Source: Flavobacterium sp. 270 (lineage in GTDB: Bacteria; Bacteroidota; Bacteroidia; Flavobacteriales; Flavobacteriaceae). From it: a DNA stretch of 64,000 nt. Location: the NCBI RefSeq assembly GCF_004368785.1, contig NZ_SODM01000002.1, forward strand, positions 124,001 through 188,000, in the 5' to 3' direction. Positions 62,601-64,000 of the stretch are shown piece after piece. Made by a program: the position numbers and the translations under genes. Under the pieces are notes generated by a model. It made no database searches, was not told the DNA's origin, and saw only the letters and a program-made list of their open reading frames with translations. Positions within the stretch are counted from its first letter, which is position 1; every line of letters starts with the position of its first letter.

Positions 62601-62696
62601 TCAACAGACGCGTACACAAATACGTGCGACGTTAAACATCTTGTTCATCTGTAGGGACTTATTCATCTGTGATTTATATATTTTTAATTCTTGCAT
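62601..62696 (-). CDS. Candidate leader peptide (15-31 residues)
   Basis: The frame ends NVARICVRVC and has in-frame ATGs at 62696, 62666, 62648 and 62639, giving 31, 21, 15 or 12 residues. The last ten codons (AAC GTC GCA CGT ATT TGT ...) are far GC-richer than the surroundings and include two Cys and two Arg codons near the stop. A terminator follows at once, the layout of an amino-acid attenuator. No Bacteroidota leader of this sequence is known to me for certain. Confidence 0.45.
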   Translation of the reverse strand: MQELKIYKSQMNKSLQMNKMFNVARICVRVC

Positions 62697-62711
62697 TTTC
62701 TGTAAATTTAA

Positions 62712-62742
62712 AAAGCCTCTCAAAAAAATCTTGGGAGGCTTT
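62712..62742. terminator. Hairpin AAAGCCTCTCAA/TTGGGAGGCTTT
   Basis: Arms 62712-62723 and 62731-62742 with one G-U pair and a 7-nt loop, T run on the minus strand. Probably ends transcripts from the homoserine dehydrogenase gene to its right. Confidence 0.75.
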
Positions 62743-63077
62743 GCTATATTATATTATGTTTTTCAACATTTAAGCAATACCTATCCCAACGGTTTTAACC
62801 GAAATGGCACAAAACATTTTGTAGACATTTAAATTCATTTGATTAGTAGCTTTTGGGTTTAACAAATATCGAATTATTTTTTCTATTACACAAATAATAA
62901 TGAAGAATTTAATTACAAAAAACGTTAAAAAACAACCTTTTAACGTTAAAAAACATCTTACAAAAAATAAATCTTAACAGAAATAGGTTAAAACTTACAT
63001 TTTTCAAACTTTACTTTGCTTATATATCTCCACAAATCAGATTATCAAAGAACATTTCTTTCCTTTTTATGAAGGAT
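62743..63077. other. Gene-free, very AT-rich spacer
   Basis: No ORF or good promoter box is seen. The only structure is a repeated AACGTTAAAAAACA word near 62915-62955. Confidence 0.6.
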
Positions 63078-64000
63078 TTAAAGCCAGACCGCTTCTTTAT
63101 TTTTAATTTTTTCGGCTACTTTCAAAATATCAGTTATAATTCCTCTTGAAATTGCCTGTTTACATGCCGAAGCGCTTTTAATAACAATAGGAACATTGGC
63201 GTAAGATTGTGTATAAATTTCAAAAATCGTATCGGAACCTTTTAATTGTCCGATTGCAGAAGTTAAAGGTTCAGAAACCAATTTAACTTCCAGCGTATTT
63301 TTCTGAATATCAAATTCTCCAACATACCTTAAAACATGATCTTCGGCCTGCGTTATTTTGGTTATTTTAAAATATCGGTCTATTGCTTCTTTATTTAGGA
63401 TTCCGTTTTTTTCTAAATGTTCGTCTTTTATAAGTGAATTGATTTTTATGTCTGAAAGCTCAAAATCTTTTCCAATTTCTCTGGTTAGAATCAGCAGTTT
63501 TTTTGCGGTATCGTTTCCAGATAAATCTTCTTTAAATGTAGATCGCATCAATCCTAATAAACTGGCATCTTTGAGAACGGAAGAAAAAGAACTTTCTTCT
63601 GCAGCAAACCGATTGAAAACATAACTGAGATTGTCTGAGAAAACGCCTCTGATTTTTGTAATTTTTTCGCCCGAATAATACAAATCTCTTAAAGTCTGCA
63701 AAACCGGAATTCCAGTATCAACAGAGGTTTCATACAAAAACTCTTTGTCGTATTTTTTAAGATTTTCTCTTAGTTCTTTATAAAGTTCGATTGGCAGTGT
63801 ATTGGCTTTTTTGTTGACGGCTACAATATTAAATCCGTTTTGGATCAAGGTATTATAATGACCAATCAATTCGTCACTTGCCGTGGCATCGACTGCTATC
63901 AGGTTTTCAAATTCGTTTGCTTTGGCAAATTCAATAATATCTTCTACTTTAAAAGGTACTGCCAATTGCACAAAATTTGTTTCCCAGGCATATCCAACGC
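63078..64000 (-). CDS. Homoserine dehydrogenase-like protein, 3' part; start beyond window
   Basis: The frame is open to the right edge, so about 307 C-terminal residues are visible. They align by eye along their length with the dehydrogenase half of ThrA: ENLIAVDATASDELIGHYNTL, IVAVNKKANTLP, YETSVDTGIPVLQTLRDLYYSGEKITKIRGVFSDNLSYVFN, DLSGNDTAKKLLIL and QLKGSDTIFEIYTQSYANVPIVIKSAS. The ThrA metal/catalytic segment EPDPREDLCGND is changed to MRSTFKEDLSGND. Whether an aspartokinase half precedes it cannot be seen. A second enzyme for homoserine, divergent from thrA. Confidence 0.88.
   Translation of the reverse strand, partial: VGYAWETNFVQLAVPFKVEDIIEFAKANEFENLIAVDATASDELIGHYNTLIQNGFNIVAVNKKANTLPIELYKELRENLKKYDKEFLYETSVDTGIPVLQTLRDLYYSGEKITKIRGVFSDNLSYVFNRFAAEESSFSSVLKDASLLGLMRSTFKEDLSGNDTAKKLLILTREIGKDFELSDIKINSLIKDEHLEKNGILNKEAIDRYFKITKITQAEDHVLRYVGEFDIQKNTLEVKLVSEPLTSAIGQLKGSDTIFEIYTQSYANVPIVIKSASACKQAISRGIITDILKVAEKIKNKEAVWL

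Noticed and set aside
62641..62832. 63-residue plus-strand frame with many Cys and Phe
   Set aside because: It spans a terminator hairpin and the complement of the mini-ORF, has no promoter and reads like translated AT-rich spacer.

Overview
The window is chromosomal DNA of a Flavobacterium-like member of the Bacteroidota. The evidence is low-GC sequence, gliding genes (gldA, gldD, gldE), a type IX secretion type-B C-terminal domain, promoters of the TAnnTTTG class instead of sigma-70 boxes, almost no Shine-Dalgarno sequences, and a methionine synthase split over two genes. No rRNA, tRNA, CRISPR array, prophage or complete insertion sequence was seen.

Layout. 1-12.5 kb is housekeeping: a cut-off exported protein, rpmA/rplU, a pair of M16 zinc-peptidase-like exported proteins, a DMT transporter, a heavy-metal-binding lipoprotein, the block mutY-ssb-gldE-gldD, and divergently hup, a 30-residue basic protein and rng. 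12.5-26.5 kb holds pbpC with an alpha-2-macroglobulin lipoprotein (envelope repair and protection), tadA, a TonB-C-domain protein, dxs, a DUF3078 protein and dgt. 26.6-28.7 kb is the only clearly accessory spot: an Lrp/AsnC gene that has lost its DNA-binding half, next to a lone P-loop ATPase gene. 28.7-37.9 kb carries two tandem outer-membrane barrel paralogues, gldA, a PLP decarboxylase, a large T9SS cargo protein, a dicarboxylate/cation symporter and a methyltransferase bracketed by palindromic repeats.

38-64 kb is a sulfur and methionine district, nearly all on the minus strand. Sulfate assimilation runs tauE-cysH-cysD-cysN-sulfite reductase-cobA-sirC-fpr: sulfate is activated, reduced through APS to sulfite and then sulfide, and the siroheme enzymes are encoded alongside. 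A second tauE lies divergently, and an Rrf2 regulator gene is nearby. Both promoters carry the same CTA-N9-TAG dyad. Methionine synthesis runs metX-thrA (homoserine formation and activation), metZ (sulfide to homocysteine), metH in two parts, and metF (methyl donor). SAM-I riboswitches precede metX and the first metH gene. A mini-ORF ending in Cys/Arg/Val codons and followed by a terminator lies upstream of a 66-residue ORF and metX, which suggests an attenuator. A second homoserine-dehydrogenase-like gene runs off the right edge.

Intergenic DNA is rich in dispersed palindromes: REP-like GTCATTGCGAGGAACGAAGC pairs, short hairpins with a TTTAAAA-type centre, a perfect 26-nt inverted repeat, a 108-nt tandem duplication at the end of cobA, and a GC-richer 90-nt dispersed element near 42.0 kb. 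All functions are read from motifs and family memory; no database search was possible.
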